DNA of 64,000 nt, taken from NCBI RefSeq assembly GCF_020084865.1, contig NZ_CP071953.1, forward strand, positions 2,480,001 through 2,544,000, given 5' to 3'. This DNA is from Candidatus Kaistella beijingensis (GTDB lineage: Bacteria > Bacteroidota > Bacteroidia > Flavobacteriales > Weeksellaceae). The position numbers were made by a program, and so were the translations under genes. A model generated the notes under the pieces. That model saw only the letters and a program-made list of their open reading frames with translations. It did no database searches and was not told the origin of the DNA. Positions within the stretch are counted from its first letter, which is position 1, and each line of letters opens with the position of its first letter. Below, in pieces: positions 14,822 to 23,698 of the stretch.

Positions 14822-17178
14822 TTTCGGTTCTTTATCAGAATCCATCCTTGATAAGAAACTGGAAGATTGGAGTCAGGCTCAGTCCAATTTAAAAGGTACC
14901 AGTACGTTCCGGTTGGTAAAATTCTGCCATTAAGCTTTCCATCCCAAATATAGTGGTCAGAAGCTTTAAAAACCTTGTTACCAAATCGGTCAAAAATCTC
15001 CATTTTCACATCTTTCTTCATTTTTAGGTCGGAGTAATTCAGAACATCATTGATTCCGTCGCCGTTTGGAGTAATGGTGTTGATCAGGTTTAAGATTAAG
15101 AACTGTTTCTGTCCATATCCACAATTTTCGGAATCTTTAACATAAGCGGTATGAACTCCACGCGGAACATTAAAAAAAACATTGGAAGTTTGAAAATTGG
15201 TGCCATCAATTGAATATTCGTACTGGTAAGGAGCGTTTCCACCAGTTGCGAAAATAGTGACTGTATTTCCCACCACATCTACATGAGTGATCACCGGAAT
15301 TTCAGCGGCGGTTACTTTTACCGTTTGCCGATAGACACACTGATCGAAGAATAAGTCCACAAAATATTCGCCAATTCCAGCGGTGATCGTCTGCGAAGTA
15401 GTTCCGTCGCTCCATAGATAGTGATCAAATCCTGATCCTGCATCCAACACAACAGTTGAATTACCGCAAATCTTTTTATCCTGCAGAACGGTAGACTTTT
15501 TTGGAGATTTGATGTTGACAGTTAATGAGGCAACATTTGGGCAGTCCGTTGCGTTTTCCAAGCGAATACCAAAAGTTTTTGTATCATTTAAATTTTGATT
15601 AGGATTAATTGAAGTTCCTGCGATTGCTGCTTTTGCTTCATTCAACGAATTATAGAAAATCACATTCACTGTAGGATCAGTAGTGAACTGACTGTTATAA
15701 TTGGAAAGATTTACACTTACGCCCTGAAAGTTGTCGTTACAAATACCGGGTGTTGAGTATGTGTTTTTGATTAAATTTACCTTGTTGCCAATGGTTAAAG
15801 TGATTTCACCGATAACAGGAGTGCAATTATAAATACTTTCTATTCGAACATAGAGTTTTGTATTCGCTGTTAAAAGCCAACCATTCACCAATGGGGTTCC
15901 TGTGCCATTTTGAGCCTGTGTTTTATCCAAATAATATTTTGGGATAAATGTCGTGTTATAATTAGAGATGATCTGCGGATTCAGCTCATCAAAATTGATC
16001 GGCACACTTCCGGAAAGTGTTTTGTCACAAACAGAAAAAGTTCCGAGCGGGGCGATTGCTTTTTCGCCGATTTCTATAATCACTGAACCTCTTAAAATAC
16101 AACCCGACAAATTAATCTCGACTTCATATTTACCAGCGGAAGCAGGAATACCCGGAACCGAAAGCGTAGGGTTGGTTTGCCCAATTAATTCAACACCATC
16201 TTTAAACCATTTATAAGAGGAGGCTCCTGCTGTGGTGGCGTCAATAATTTTATCGCTGCTTCCTTCGCACAGGGGATTATTGGTCGAAATTAATAAATCT
16301 GGTCCCAAATCTTTTTTTCCAACAAAACTTCCTGCTTTTAAAAAAACGGCGGAATCATATTGAGTGTTCGCATTGGAGCCGTGATCTGCGATTACCAATT
16401 TGATGTGATACTTTTTGCCAGGAATGATATTGTCTTTCTTGGCGGTAAGGACTTTGGTTTGGCCATCGAAAGTTGTTGGCGAAAGATTTCGTGGTAATGA
16501 AGGTGGAATATTGTATCTCCCAAAATACTCCTCGTTTCGTGGTTGACAAAAAGTATTATCTCTAACCGACGTGGACGAAACCGGATCAAGATTCCCTGTT
16601 TTTAAATTCAAAACAGTGGCAATGTTTTCATAATTGCTTGAACCCACTTCTTTGATTAGAAATGCAAATGCGTCGGAATAGTTACAGCCACTTGTTCCGT
16701 GATATTCTTCAGAAAGAAACATGTAGTCAAAGCTTATTCCAGTAATGTTGTTTGCCACAAAATCAAACTCTAAAGAAGTTGCATTCATGAATTTTCCGGA
16801 AATACCCAGGATCGAAAGATCTGGATCGCCTACCCAATCGCTTCCAGCGCCGTCGCTTACAATTGTAGTGTTATTTGGGCCGGCTGCGTTTGCTGCAGCA
16901 CCTGTACTTAAAATGATTCCTTTCTCAATATCAAAAGGTAGAGTTCCTTTCTCAAAATATCCATAACTAAAAGGGTAGTTCCCATAATCCTGCCATCCGT
17001 TAACTGAAATGTTGGATACCGAAATACAGCTCGCATTTTGTGGCCCAATGAAAACGTCTTTCACTAATTCATCAGCGGTTTTAGAACTTACCGTAATGTA
17101 CTGCTGCGCTTTCCCAAGATTTAGAGAAATGAAAAAAATCAGCGAGAAAAGATTTTTAAGAAAGCTATTTTTGACCAT
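14818..17178 (-). CDS. Large T9SS cargo protein with choice-of-anchor L domain and type B C-terminal signal
   Basis: This 786-aa secreted protein has a signal peptide (residues 1-24, ending GKAQQ). An N-terminal choice-of-anchor L-like domain covers about residues 35-270. Ig-like and SprB-like beta modules occupy the middle, e.g. ATGGNAPYQYEYSIDG near residue 650. The C-terminal gliding-motility-type domain starts NTITPNGDGINDVLNY and ends GWILIKNRN. That domain directs export through the type IX system and surface attachment (family knowledge). The binding target is unknown; adhesion is a reasonable guess. It converges on fmt with a 4-bp overlap. Confidence 0.85.
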   Translation of the reverse strand: MVKNSFLKNLFSLIFFISLNLGKAQQYITVSSKTADELVKDVFIGPQNASCISVSNISVNGWQDYGNYPFSYGYFEKGTLPFDIEKGIILSTGAAANAAGPNNTTIVSDGAGSDWVGDPDLSILGISGKFMNATSLEFDFVANNITGISFDYMFLSEEYHGTSGCNYSDAFAFLIKEVGSSNYENIATVLNLKTGNLDPVSSTSVRDNTFCQPRNEEYFGRYNIPPSLPRNLSPTTFDGQTKVLTAKKDNIIPGKKYHIKLVIADHGSNANTQYDSAVFLKAGSFVGKKDLGPDLLISTNNPLCEGSSDKIIDATTAGASSYKWFKDGVELIGQTNPTLSVPGIPASAGKYEVEINLSGCILRGSVIIEIGEKAIAPLGTFSVCDKTLSGSVPINFDELNPQIISNYNTTFIPKYYLDKTQAQNGTGTPLVNGWLLTANTKLYVRIESIYNCTPVIGEITLTIGNKVNLIKNTYSTPGICNDNFQGVSVNLSNYNSQFTTDPTVNVIFYNSLNEAKAAIAGTSINPNQNLNDTKTFGIRLENATDCPNVASLTVNIKSPKKSTVLQDKKICGNSTVVLDAGSGFDHYLWSDGTTSQTITAGIGEYFVDLFFDQCVYRQTVKVTAAEIPVITHVDVVGNTVTIFATGGNAPYQYEYSIDGTNFQTSNVFFNVPRGVHTAYVKDSENCGYGQKQFLILNLINTITPNGDGINDVLNYSDLKMKKDVKMEIFDRFGNKVFKASDHYIWDGKLNGRILPTGTYWYLLNWTEPDSNLPVSYQGWILIKNRN

Positions 17179-17221
17179 GTGAAATTTGCGGGCTACAAAT
17201 TTACTTTAAAAAGCAGAAAGA

Positions 17222-17253
17222 AAAAATCTCTCCCATAAAACGGAAGAGATTTA
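17222..17253 (-). terminator. Terminator of tsf
   Basis: On the minus strand AAATCTCTTCC and GGGAGAGATTT form a hairpin followed by a T run. It lies 28 nt after the tsf stop codon. Confidence 0.75.
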
Positions 17254-17280
17254 ATCATATCTTAAGATTAAAACTTATAA

Positions 17281-18105
17281 TTAAGCAAGGCTTACTCTTA
17301 CAAAACCTAGCACTTTCAAGTCACCGTTTACCGATTTTACGTAATCAGCAACAGACATTCCACCGTCCTTGATGAAAGCTTGGTGTACCAAAGTGTTGTC
17401 TTTGTAGAATTTCTGCATTTTACCTTTCAGGATATTTTCGATGATGTTTGCAGGTTTTCCTTCCTTAGTCAACAATTCTCTTTCGATCTCCAATTCTTTG
17501 TCGATGGTTTCCTGGGATACCAAAGTTTCGTCCAAAGCGATTGGATTCATTGCAGCAACCTGCATTGCCACAGATTTTGCAGCTTCTGCAGCTCCGTCTA
17601 CGTTTGCAGAAAGTGAAGCGATGGAAGCAATTTTGTTTCCAGCGTGGATGTAAGCTCCCAAATAAGGGCCTTCAATTCTTTCGAAAGAACCGATCTCGAT
17701 TTTTTCTCCGATTACTCCCGTTTGCTCGATTAATTTTTCCGCAACGCTCATTCCGTTAAAATCAGAAGCTAGGAATTCTTCTTTAGTTGCATACATCATC
17801 GCCTGTTCAGCAAGTTCGTGTGCCAATTGTACGAAGTTGTCATTTTTTGCAACGAAATCAGTTTCACAGTTCAAAGCAATGATTCCACCAATCGTGTTAT
17901 CTTCGTTTACTTTAGCGATTACAGCACCTTCAGTAGATTCTCTGTCTGCTCTGTTTGCAGCAACTTTTTGTCCTTTTTTTCTAAGGATTTCAATGGCTTT
18001 GTCGAAGTCTCCTTCAGCTTCTACTAATGCTTTTTTGCAGTCCATCATTCCTGCGCCTGTAATGTTTCTTAGTTTAGCTACATCTGCAGCAACCGGTGTA
18101 TACAT
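17281..18105 (-). CDS. tsf: Elongation factor Ts
   Basis: EF-Ts exchanges GDP for GTP on EF-Tu. The 274-aa protein shows the N-terminal UBA-type helix with VAKLRNITGAGMMDCKKAL, then the two core subdomains (GGIIALNCETDFVAKN near residue 76). Length is normal. It has its own perfect -7 box and terminator, so it is transcribed alone. The usual upstream neighbour rpsB is not adjacent: a divergent gene lies there instead. Confidence 0.96.
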   Translation of the reverse strand: MYTPVAADVAKLRNITGAGMMDCKKALVEAEGDFDKAIEILRKKGQKVAANRADRESTEGAVIAKVNEDNTIGGIIALNCETDFVAKNDNFVQLAHELAEQAMMYATKEEFLASDFNGMSVAEKLIEQTGVIGEKIEIGSFERIEGPYLGAYIHAGNKIASIASLSANVDGAAEAAKSVAMQVAAMNPIALDETLVSQETIDKELEIERELLTKEGKPANIIENILKGKMQKFYKDNTLVHQAFIKDGGMSVADYVKSVNGDLKVLGFVRVSLA

Positions 18106-18158
18106 ATTGTTATTTTTATATTAAAAAATTGATTATTTTAGCCTTGTTTTTAAGCGTT

Positions 18159-18167
18159 GCAAAGATA
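18159..18167 (-). promoter_or_regulatory. -7 box of tsf
   Basis: The minus strand reads TATCTTTGC, an exact match to the consensus, 54 nt upstream of the ATG. Confidence 0.65.
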
Positions 18168-18242
18168 ATAAATTTCGGGCAAACTAAAAAGAAGATTTCT
18201 TCGTTATTATTAAAATTTAAAACTCTATAAATCACGGCATTG

Positions 18243-18821
18243 ATGAAAAAAATCCTTTATATATTTATTTTTTTGACTTCATTTTTTGCGTTCTCACAGT
18301 CCAAATATACAGAGGCACAAGTAGAGAAGAGCAGTGATCCGCAGGTAATTGCAAATTTTATTAAATTCAATCCGAACCATCCAAGAACTCCAGAGTTTAA
18401 GAGAAAGCTGTTCGCCGTGATGAACAACAATAAAGCTCCTGCGGCAAAAGCTGCGGTTGCAAAACCAACGGTGGCTCCAATAAGTACCAAAAAGCTGGAA
18501 ACCGCCATTAAGAAAGATGTTGCTAAAGATGGAAGCAACGACAAACACAAGAGAACTGCGGATTTGTTAAATCATCTTTTCAACAGCGACCCTTCAAGTA
18601 AGACCGCTTATGTACAGATTGTCAACAAATCAAAATGTAATTTGATTGTGAAAATTAACGGAAAAAGATTTTACAATTTGGATGTTCCGGCAAACAACCA
18701 AAACTTTATTTTGATTGATAAAGGAAGTTATACCTTGACCACGATGGTTTGTGACGCCAAATATACTTCCGCAAAAAATATCAGCAAAGATATTGTGGTG
18801 ACGCTGAATGCGCCGAAATAA
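18243..18821 (+). CDS. Small secreted protein of unknown function (possibly DUF6759)
   Basis: This 192-aa protein has a clear signal peptide (KKILYIFIFLTSFFAFSQS). A lysine/alanine-rich middle (AAKAAVAKPTVAPISTKKLE, about residues 62-85) follows, then a C-terminal beta-rich domain with AYVQIVNKSKCNLIVKING and ILIDKGSYTLTTMVCDAKY. I associate this layout with DUF6759 of Flavobacteriia but cannot confirm it. The C-terminal part resembles small adhesin/carboxypeptidase-like sandwich domains. I chose the ATG at 18243 over a TTG just upstream. It is divergent from tsf. Confidence 0.7.
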   Translation: MKKILYIFIFLTSFFAFSQSKYTEAQVEKSSDPQVIANFIKFNPNHPRTPEFKRKLFAVMNNNKAPAAKAAVAKPTVAPISTKKLETAIKKDVAKDGSNDKHKRTADLLNHLFNSDPSSKTAYVQIVNKSKCNLIVKINGKRFYNLDVPANNQNFILIDKGSYTLTTMVCDAKYTSAKNISKDIVVTLNAPK

Positions 18822-18856
18822 CTGATAAGTAATGAGCGATAAGCAATGAGTAATAT
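18822..18856. repeat. Degenerate micro-repeat (AAGTAATGAGCGATAAGCAATGAG)
   Basis: The whole gap between two converging genes consists of ataagTAATGAG-like units. It is one of the clearest members of the micro-repeat family. Confidence 0.65.
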
Positions 18857-19558
18857 TTAATGCTCTGTTTTAAAGACGTGAAAATCTTTTGTCAGCTCCA
18901 AATATTCACCGGTGTATTTTCTTGGAGATTTTTCAATGGTGAATTCAGATTGAATAGCCTTTTTTTCCTTAAAACCAAATTCTAGAATAACTCTTTTCGG
19001 GTTTGAATTCTGAATACCTAAAACCACAATTTTTCGATGAAGAGAAAGGTTATTTTTACTGCAGATTTTTTCGAAATGTTCTGAACTTTCAAAGGGAATG
19101 ATAACCGAAAAGATTCCGTTTTCGGATAAGTTTTCGGATGCTTTTTCAACTAAATCTTCGAATTTGAGTTCTTTTCTTTGTCTTGCAACCACATCTTTTT
19201 CTGATAAATTTTCCTCAAAATAAGGAGGGTTTGAAACAATGAAATCAAACTTTTCTTCTCCACTAAAATTTTTAAAATCTTTATTTAAAACATTTAATCT
19301 TCCAGAGAAAATAGTATTTGTAAAATTTTCCTCCGCAAGTTTAACTGCATTTTCATCAATGTCAATCGCTAAAATATTTGCTTTCGGATTTCTCTGGGCA
19401 ATCATCAGTGAAATCAAACCTGTTCCTGTACCGACTTCAAGAATATTTGTTGCGTTTTCCACCGAACACATTGCGCCCAACAAAACTCCGTCTGTTCCAA
19501 CTCGGAAAACATCTTTGCTTTGGTTGATGGAAAATTTTTTGAAGTGGAAAGGTTTCAA
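18857..19558 (-). CDS. trmN6: tRNA1(Val) adenine-37 N6-methyltransferase (YfiC/TrmN6-like)
   Basis: This 233-aa SAM-dependent methyltransferase has the SAM-binding LEVGTGTGLISLMIAQR near residues 41-57 and the amino-methylating motif NPPYF near residue 110, typical of N6-adenine enzymes. The start FHFKKFSINQSKDVFRVGTDG is the TrmN6 signature. The best start is a TTG at 19558; no in-frame ATG lies upstream and the gap is filled with micro-repeat. In other bacteria it modifies A37 of tRNA1(Val). Cytosolic. Confidence 0.85.
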   Translation of the reverse strand: MKPFHFKKFSINQSKDVFRVGTDGVLLGAMCSVENATNILEVGTGTGLISLMIAQRNPKANILAIDIDENAVKLAEENFTNTIFSGRLNVLNKDFKNFSGEEKFDFIVSNPPYFEENLSEKDVVARQRKELKFEDLVEKASENLSENGIFSVIIPFESSEHFEKICSKNNLSLHRKIVVLGIQNSNPKRVILEFGFKEKKAIQSEFTIEKSPRKYTGEYLELTKDFHVFKTEH

Positions 19559-19625
19559 GTTTAATGAGTAATAAATAATAAGTAATGAGCAATAAGTAAT
19601 AATTCTGAATACTGAAAAATACTGA
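19559..19625. repeat. Degenerate micro-repeat upstream of trmN6
   Basis: TAATGAGTAATAAATAATAAG- and AATAAGTAAT-type units are followed by two copies of aatactgaa. It abuts the TTG start of trmN6. Confidence 0.65.
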
Positions 19626-19724
19626 ATGGTGAATTCGTTTCGCCGTGAAATCGAAGATTCGACGAAGGCAATGATCAGTTTTTTTTATCAAACTCAACTA
19701 CTCACCAACACACCAACAATTCTG

Positions 19725-21179
19725 TCAGACGTTATTCGGCAAAGAAATCGTAAATGTAGAACCTTTTCCAACTTCGGACTGTACGGTGATTTCTCCTTTA
19801 TAGTCTTCCACCATTTTGCGAACCATCGTTAAACCAAGTCCGGTTCCGCCACTTTTGGAAGTAAAGTTGGGCTCGAAAATCCGGTCGAACAGATCTTCGG
19901 GAATTCCTTTTCCGTTGTCGGTTACGGTGATGAAAATTCTTTTTTGCCTTTGTTCTACATCCAAATTGATAATATTTTCTCGGTCATCGTGCTTTGCCTG
20001 AATTGCGTTCGCAACGAGATTGGTGATGATTCTTGAGAGATAAATCTTGTCCATTTCCACCATAATTTCATCTTTGTTGGAGTGGAAATAAATTTTCTCG
20101 TCGCTGAAAACATTCATGATGGTTCTAATCTCCTTATTCAAATCAAAAATTTCGTTGTGTTTTTCAGGTAACTGTGCGAATTGTGAGAAAGCACTTGCAA
20201 CAGTCGCCACCAAATCAATTTGATCGACCATCGTTTTGCTCAAGTTTTTCACTTTTTCATGAATATTGGGATCATTCGGATCGAACTTTCGCTCAAAATT
20301 TTGAATGGTCAGTTTCATCGGGGTTAAAGGATTTTTCACCTCGTGTGCAACTTGTTTCGCCATTTCACGCCATGCTTCTTCTTTTTCTTTGAAGCTGAGT
20401 CTTTCCTTTTGCTCCTTGATTTGAAGAATCATCGTGTTGTAGGCTTTCACTAATTGATTCAATTCATCGTTCTGATAATACCTAATCGGTTTCGGATCAC
20501 TGTCGAAAAGCGTCACCTTATTGATCATATCAGAAAATTTGGTCACTGCTCTTGTTAAATTATTTGAAATAATCCAGCTCAACCAAACCCCGAAAATGAT
20601 GATTAAAAGATTAACGATAATAATGTAATTCACATATTTATTAAAAACACTGAAGTACGATCCATCATTATGATAAAATGGGAAATAAACGATTCCGATC
20701 GGTTCCAACATGTTGTTTTTCAGAATCATATAAGAAGAAGTTACATTGGCATCCGTTTTTTGATCATAACTGTTGAAGTCGAGTCTTTTGTCGCTGCTTA
20801 AAACCTGATTTGCAATTCCGAGCGGCAGCTTTTTCTGGGGAATAAGATTGATGTCCTTGTTAGAAATAAGAAAATTTCCCTTTAAGTCATAAATGATAAT
20901 ATCCTGATTGTTGATATCTGCAATCTCAAAAATATCGTTGGATAATATTTTGGGTAAATCGTCGGTTTGAGTTTGGGTATGAGAAACTGAGTAATCAAGC
21001 GCCGACATGAGCGATTCTGCTTTTTTCTGCAAGTCGGTTCGGCTTTGCTCCACCGCATTATTCTTCAAAATATAAAAGGAAAGAATCGTGGATCCTGCAA
21101 TGCTTAGAAAGCAAATCAGCAGGAAGCCCCAAAAGACTTTGTTTCGTAAACTGTATCCTTTATATTTAGATAGCGGCAT
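19725..21179 (-). CDS. Sensor histidine kinase (NtrY-like, HAMP-HisKA-HATPase)
   Basis: This 484-aa inner-membrane kinase has membrane helices at about residues 15-38 and 182-204 with a periplasmic sensor region between, and a HAMP region at about 205-255. The phospho-acceptor H279 lies in [16 protein letters not shown], and the ATPase domain has N, G1 ([11 protein letters not shown]) and G2 (GGTGLGL) boxes. The sequence HEVKNPLTP marks the NtrY-like group. No response regulator is adjacent. Its start overlaps the end of riboflavin synthase by 14 nt, so the pair is translationally coupled. The signal sensed is unknown. Confidence 0.9.
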   Translation of the reverse strand: MPLSKYKGYSLRNKVFWGFLLICFLSIAGSTILSFYILKNNAVEQSRTDLQKKAESLMSALDYSVSHTQTQTDDLPKILSNDIFEIADINNQDIIIYDLKGNFLISNKDINLIPQKKLPLGIANQVLSSDKRLDFNSYDQKTDANVTSSYMILKNNMLEPIGIVYFPFYHNDGSYFSVFNKYVNYIIIVNLLIIIFGVWLSWIISNNLTRAVTKFSDMINKVTLFDSDPKPIRYYQNDELNQLVKAYNTMILQIKEQKERLSFKEKEEAWREMAKQVAHEVKNPLTPMKLTIQNFERKFDPNDPNIHEKVKNLSKTMVDQIDLVATVASAFSQFAQLPEKHNEIFDLNKEIRTIMNVFSDEKIYFHSNKDEIMVEMDKIYLSRIITNLVANAIQAKHDDRENIINLDVEQRQKRIFITVTDNGKGIPEDLFDRIFEPNFTSKSGGTGLGLTMVRKMVEDYKGEITVQSEVGKGSTFTISLPNNV

Positions 21180-21762
21180 TTTTTTTCAACAATTTTGTTA
21201 CATATTTGCCGATGATGTCGAATTCAAGGTTTACGGTGTCGCCAATTTTAAGGTTTTTCATATTGGTAAACTCCCAAGTGTAGGGAATTATCGCCACGGA
21301 AAATTTACCAAAACCACTTCCTGCAACGGTAAGAGAAATTCCGTTCACGGTGATCGAACCTTGCGGAACGGTAACAAATTCATCAGTTTCGTCGTAATGA
21401 ATGGTGATAAAAAAACTTCCGTCTTTGTCCTGAATATTTTCAACGGTACCGGTTTTATCAACATGACCTTGAACGATGTGACCATCGAGTCTGCCATCAA
21501 ACTTCAAACACCGTTCCAAATTTACTTCGGTCCCTATTTCCCATTTTCCGAGGTTGGTTTTTTCTAAAGTCTCGTTGATGGCGGTCACCTTATATTTGTC
21601 GTCATAGGTTTCAACTACGGTTAAACAACATCCGTTGTGTGCCAAACTTTGGTCTATTTTCAGTTCATGCGTGAATCCGCAAGACAAAACAAAGTCAATA
21701 TTAGATTCGTTTTTGATGATTTTTTCTACCGTTCCGGTTGCTTCGATTATTCCTGTAAACAT
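21166..21762 (-). CDS. ribE: Riboflavin synthase, alpha subunit
   Basis: The enzyme dismutates two 6,7-dimethyl-8-ribityllumazine molecules to riboflavin. The 198-aa protein shows the start MFTGIIEATGTVE and two lumazine-binding barrels, each with its own signature: SLAHNGCCLTVV near residue 40 and GSITVNGISLTV near residue 137, plus GHVDKTGTVE linking them. It begins a two-gene unit with the histidine kinase. A -7-like box TATCTTTAC ends 4 nt before its ATG, suggesting a leaderless transcript. Confidence 0.95.
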   Translation of the reverse strand: MFTGIIEATGTVEKIIKNESNIDFVLSCGFTHELKIDQSLAHNGCCLTVVETYDDKYKVTAINETLEKTNLGKWEIGTEVNLERCLKFDGRLDGHIVQGHVDKTGTVENIQDKDGSFFITIHYDETDEFVTVPQGSITVNGISLTVAGSGFGKFSVAIIPYTWEFTNMKNLKIGDTVNLEFDIIGKYVTKLLKKNAAI

Positions 21763-21766
21763 AGGG

Positions 21767-21775
21767 GTAAAGATA
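21767..21775 (-). promoter_or_regulatory. Start-proximal -7-like box of ribE
   Basis: The minus strand reads TATCTTTAC-CCCT-ATG. It is the same variant (TTTAC rather than TTTGC) at the same spacing as in recQ, the HIT gene and the TlpA-like gene. Confidence 0.45.
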
Positions 21776-21946
21776 CGGGAAACAACTAAAAGAAAGCAAG
21801 AGATTTTAATTTCACAAGCGATTTTTTGTTAATCCTAAGGAAATTTGATCTTCATTCGCCTTTAAACCACGATTTCTATTATTATTAAAATTATTGATCA
21901 ATCGTAATAGTTCAAAAATATTCAAAATAACTAAATTCTATTTTCC

Positions 21947-21955
21947 TAAATTTGT
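21947..21955 (+). promoter_or_regulatory. -7 box of pdxA
   Basis: TAAATTTGT at 21947-21955 matches TAnnTTTG, 30 nt before the ATG. The rest of the ribE-pdxA gap (about 220 nt) is AT-rich with no other recognised feature. Confidence 0.55.
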
Positions 21956-21985
21956 AAAATTCTAATAATTCTCAAAGTCAAGAAA

Positions 21986-23077
21986 ATGAGTGCAAAACAA
22001 CATAAAATAAAAGTCGGAATTTCAGTAGGCGATTTCAATGGAATAGGTCCCGAAATCATTATGAAATCCCTACAAGATAAAAACATCACCGATTTTTTTA
22101 CACCCATTATTTTTGCTTCGGGAAAACTATTTACTTACCAAAAGAATATTTTCAAGCTGCAGCAAACCTATCATTATATCACAGAAGTTTCTCAAGCGCA
22201 GCATGATAAAATCAATATGGTGAATCTTTGGAAAGATAATGTAAATGTTGATTTAGGAAAACCAACCGAAGAATCCACCAAAATGGCAATCGATTCTTTG
22301 GAAGCCGCAACAACAGCTTTAATGAATGGCGAAATCGATGTTTTAGTAACCGCTCCTATTAATAAGGACGAAATGTTAAAACAAGGTTTCAAACATGCAG
22401 GTCACACTGGATTTCTTGAAGAAAAATTCGGAAAAAAAGGCTTGATGTTTTTGGTAACCGATGATTTAAAGGTGGCTGTTTCTACCCATCACATTCCGGT
22501 TTCGCAGGTTGCGGAAAATATTTCTAAAGAAAAGATCAAAAAACAGATTAAATTATTGAATCAATGTTTAATTGAAGATTTCTGCATTGAAAGACCAAAG
22601 ATTGCAGTTCTCGGTTTAAATCCACACGCAGGAGACGGCGGCGCAATAGGAAAAGAAGAAATTGAAATCATTGAACCTGCAATCAGAGAATTGTTTGATA
22701 ACGGTGTCTTAGCTTTCGGTCCGTTTCCGGCGGATAGTTTTTTCCAACCCAACAAGTACAGAAATTACGACGCGGTTTTAGCCATGTACCACGATCAAGG
22801 TTTGGCGCCGTTCAAGACTTTGGCGTATGAAGAGGGCGTGAATTATACGGCTGGACTTCCTTTTATCCGAACTTCACCCGATCACGGAGTTGCGTATGAC
22901 ATTGCGGGACAAAATCTTGCAGATGAACAAAGTTTCACGGAAGCAATTTTCATGGCTATTAAAATCTTTAAAAACCGACAGGAATATAACGATTTAATGA
23001 CGAATCGTATGAAACCAAGAAGAGCAGCAGTCGGAAACGGAGTTGATGAGGATTTACCGGACGAAGCGGAACATTGA
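21986..23077 (+). CDS. pdxA: 4-hydroxythreonine-4-phosphate dehydrogenase
   Basis: PdxA oxidises 4-phosphohydroxy-threonine in the DXP-dependent route to pyridoxal phosphate. The 363-aa protein shows GISVGDFNGIGPEIIMKSL at the start and metal-ligand histidines in FKHAGHTGFLEE (near residue 138) and AMYHDQGLAPFK (near 271). NPHAGDGG and FIRTSPDHGVAYDIAG complete the family pattern. Length is slightly above E. coli (329 aa) because of a C-terminal tail rich in acidic residues. It has its own promoter. The GxxExxY inverted-repeat unit begins 8 nt after its stop codon. Confidence 0.95.
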   Translation: MSAKQHKIKVGISVGDFNGIGPEIIMKSLQDKNITDFFTPIIFASGKLFTYQKNIFKLQQTYHYITEVSQAQHDKINMVNLWKDNVNVDLGKPTEESTKMAIDSLEAATTALMNGEIDVLVTAPINKDEMLKQGFKHAGHTGFLEEKFGKKGLMFLVTDDLKVAVSTHHIPVSQVAENISKEKIKKQIKLLNQCLIEDFCIERPKIAVLGLNPHAGDGGAIGKEEIEIIEPAIRELFDNGVLAFGPFPADSFFQPNKYRNYDAVLAMYHDQGLAPFKTLAYEEGVNYTAGLPFIRTSPDHGVAYDIAGQNLADEQSFTEAIFMAIKIFKNRQEYNDLMTNRMKPRRAAVGNGVDEDLPDEAEH

Positions 23078-23085
23078 TTTTTGGT

Positions 23086-23658
23086 AACAACATAGTCACA
23101 TAGTTTTTTGTGAATTATATTAGTAAAAATAGAAATATATGTATTTATCAAGATTATTCTATGTTACTGTGTGGTTTAAATATAAAAAACAATGATAACA
23201 CAATCTTACATCGAGAAATTAACTTACAATATTATTGGAGCCTGCATTGAGGTGCATAAAATCGTAGGTCCGGGTTTGTTGGAAAGTGTTTATCAGAAAT
23301 GTTTAGAAGAAGAATTGAGAATTCAAAACATTAATTTTATTTCTGAATTGCAGATTCCTATTGATTATAAAGGAAAAATTGTTCATTCCGATTTCAGATG
23401 TGATTTTTTAATTGCCGATTGCATAATCCTTGAGATAAAATCCGTGAAAGATATCGATGACATTCACAAAGCGCAAGTTTTAAATTATATGAATCTTTTG
23501 AAAGTTCCTAAAGGTATTTTGGTTAACTTTAATGTAACAAACATTTTCCATGAAGGACAAAAAACATTTGTTAATAAATATTTTCAGCAATTGAGTTAAC
23601 TTAGCGGCAATAATCTATTTTCACTAAAGAAATAAAAAAACTATGTGACTATGTGGTT
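23086..23658. mobile_element. Candidate inverted-repeat unit carrying a GxxExxY gene
   Basis: The 24-nt sequence at 23086-23109 (aacaacatagtcacatagtt plus tttt) is the reverse complement of 23635-23658 with one mismatch. A third, weaker arm (ctatgttactgtgtggttt) lies at 23159-23177, so 23086-23180 alone resembles the gene-less 122-bp element at 55446-55567. The unit holds exactly one gene. No target-site duplication or transposase is visible, so mobility is inference; it could instead be a regulatory palindrome pair. Confidence 0.6.
23192..23599 (+). CDS. GxxExxY family protein (PD-(D/E)XK nuclease-like)
   Basis: This 135-aa protein has the naming motif at G28-E31-Y34 (GLLESVY) and a PD-(D/E)XK-type core: D71 or D76, then E81 and K83 in DFLIADCIILEIKSV. 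The family is common in Bacteroidota and predicted to be nuclease-fold; no activity or partner is established to my knowledge. All core acidic and lysine positions are present, so it may be active. It lies inside a pair of 24-nt inverted repeats and has no obvious promoter of its own. Confidence 0.85.
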   Translation: MITQSYIEKLTYNIIGACIEVHKIVGPGLLESVYQKCLEEELRIQNINFISELQIPIDYKGKIVHSDFRCDFLIADCIILEIKSVKDIDDIHKAQVLNYMNLLKVPKGILVNFNVTNIFHEGQKTFVNKYFQQLS

Positions 23659-23698
23659 AAAACAAATTCAGCTATTCAAAATTTCTTTTTAAAAATTA

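Noticed and set aside
16745..16966. A plus-strand 73-codon frame within the T9SS type B cargo gene.
   Set aside because: It is an antisense shadow; the minus-strand protein has signal peptide and sorting domain.
21088..21567. A 159-codon plus-strand frame over the ribE/kinase junction.
   Set aside because: It is antisense to two well-supported genes, and its translation has no domain-like pattern.
23159..23180. A possible promoter for the GxxExxY gene in ttctatgttactgtgtggttt.
   Set aside because: It fits better as a third inverted-repeat arm; no TAnnTTTG lies at the right distance from the start codon.
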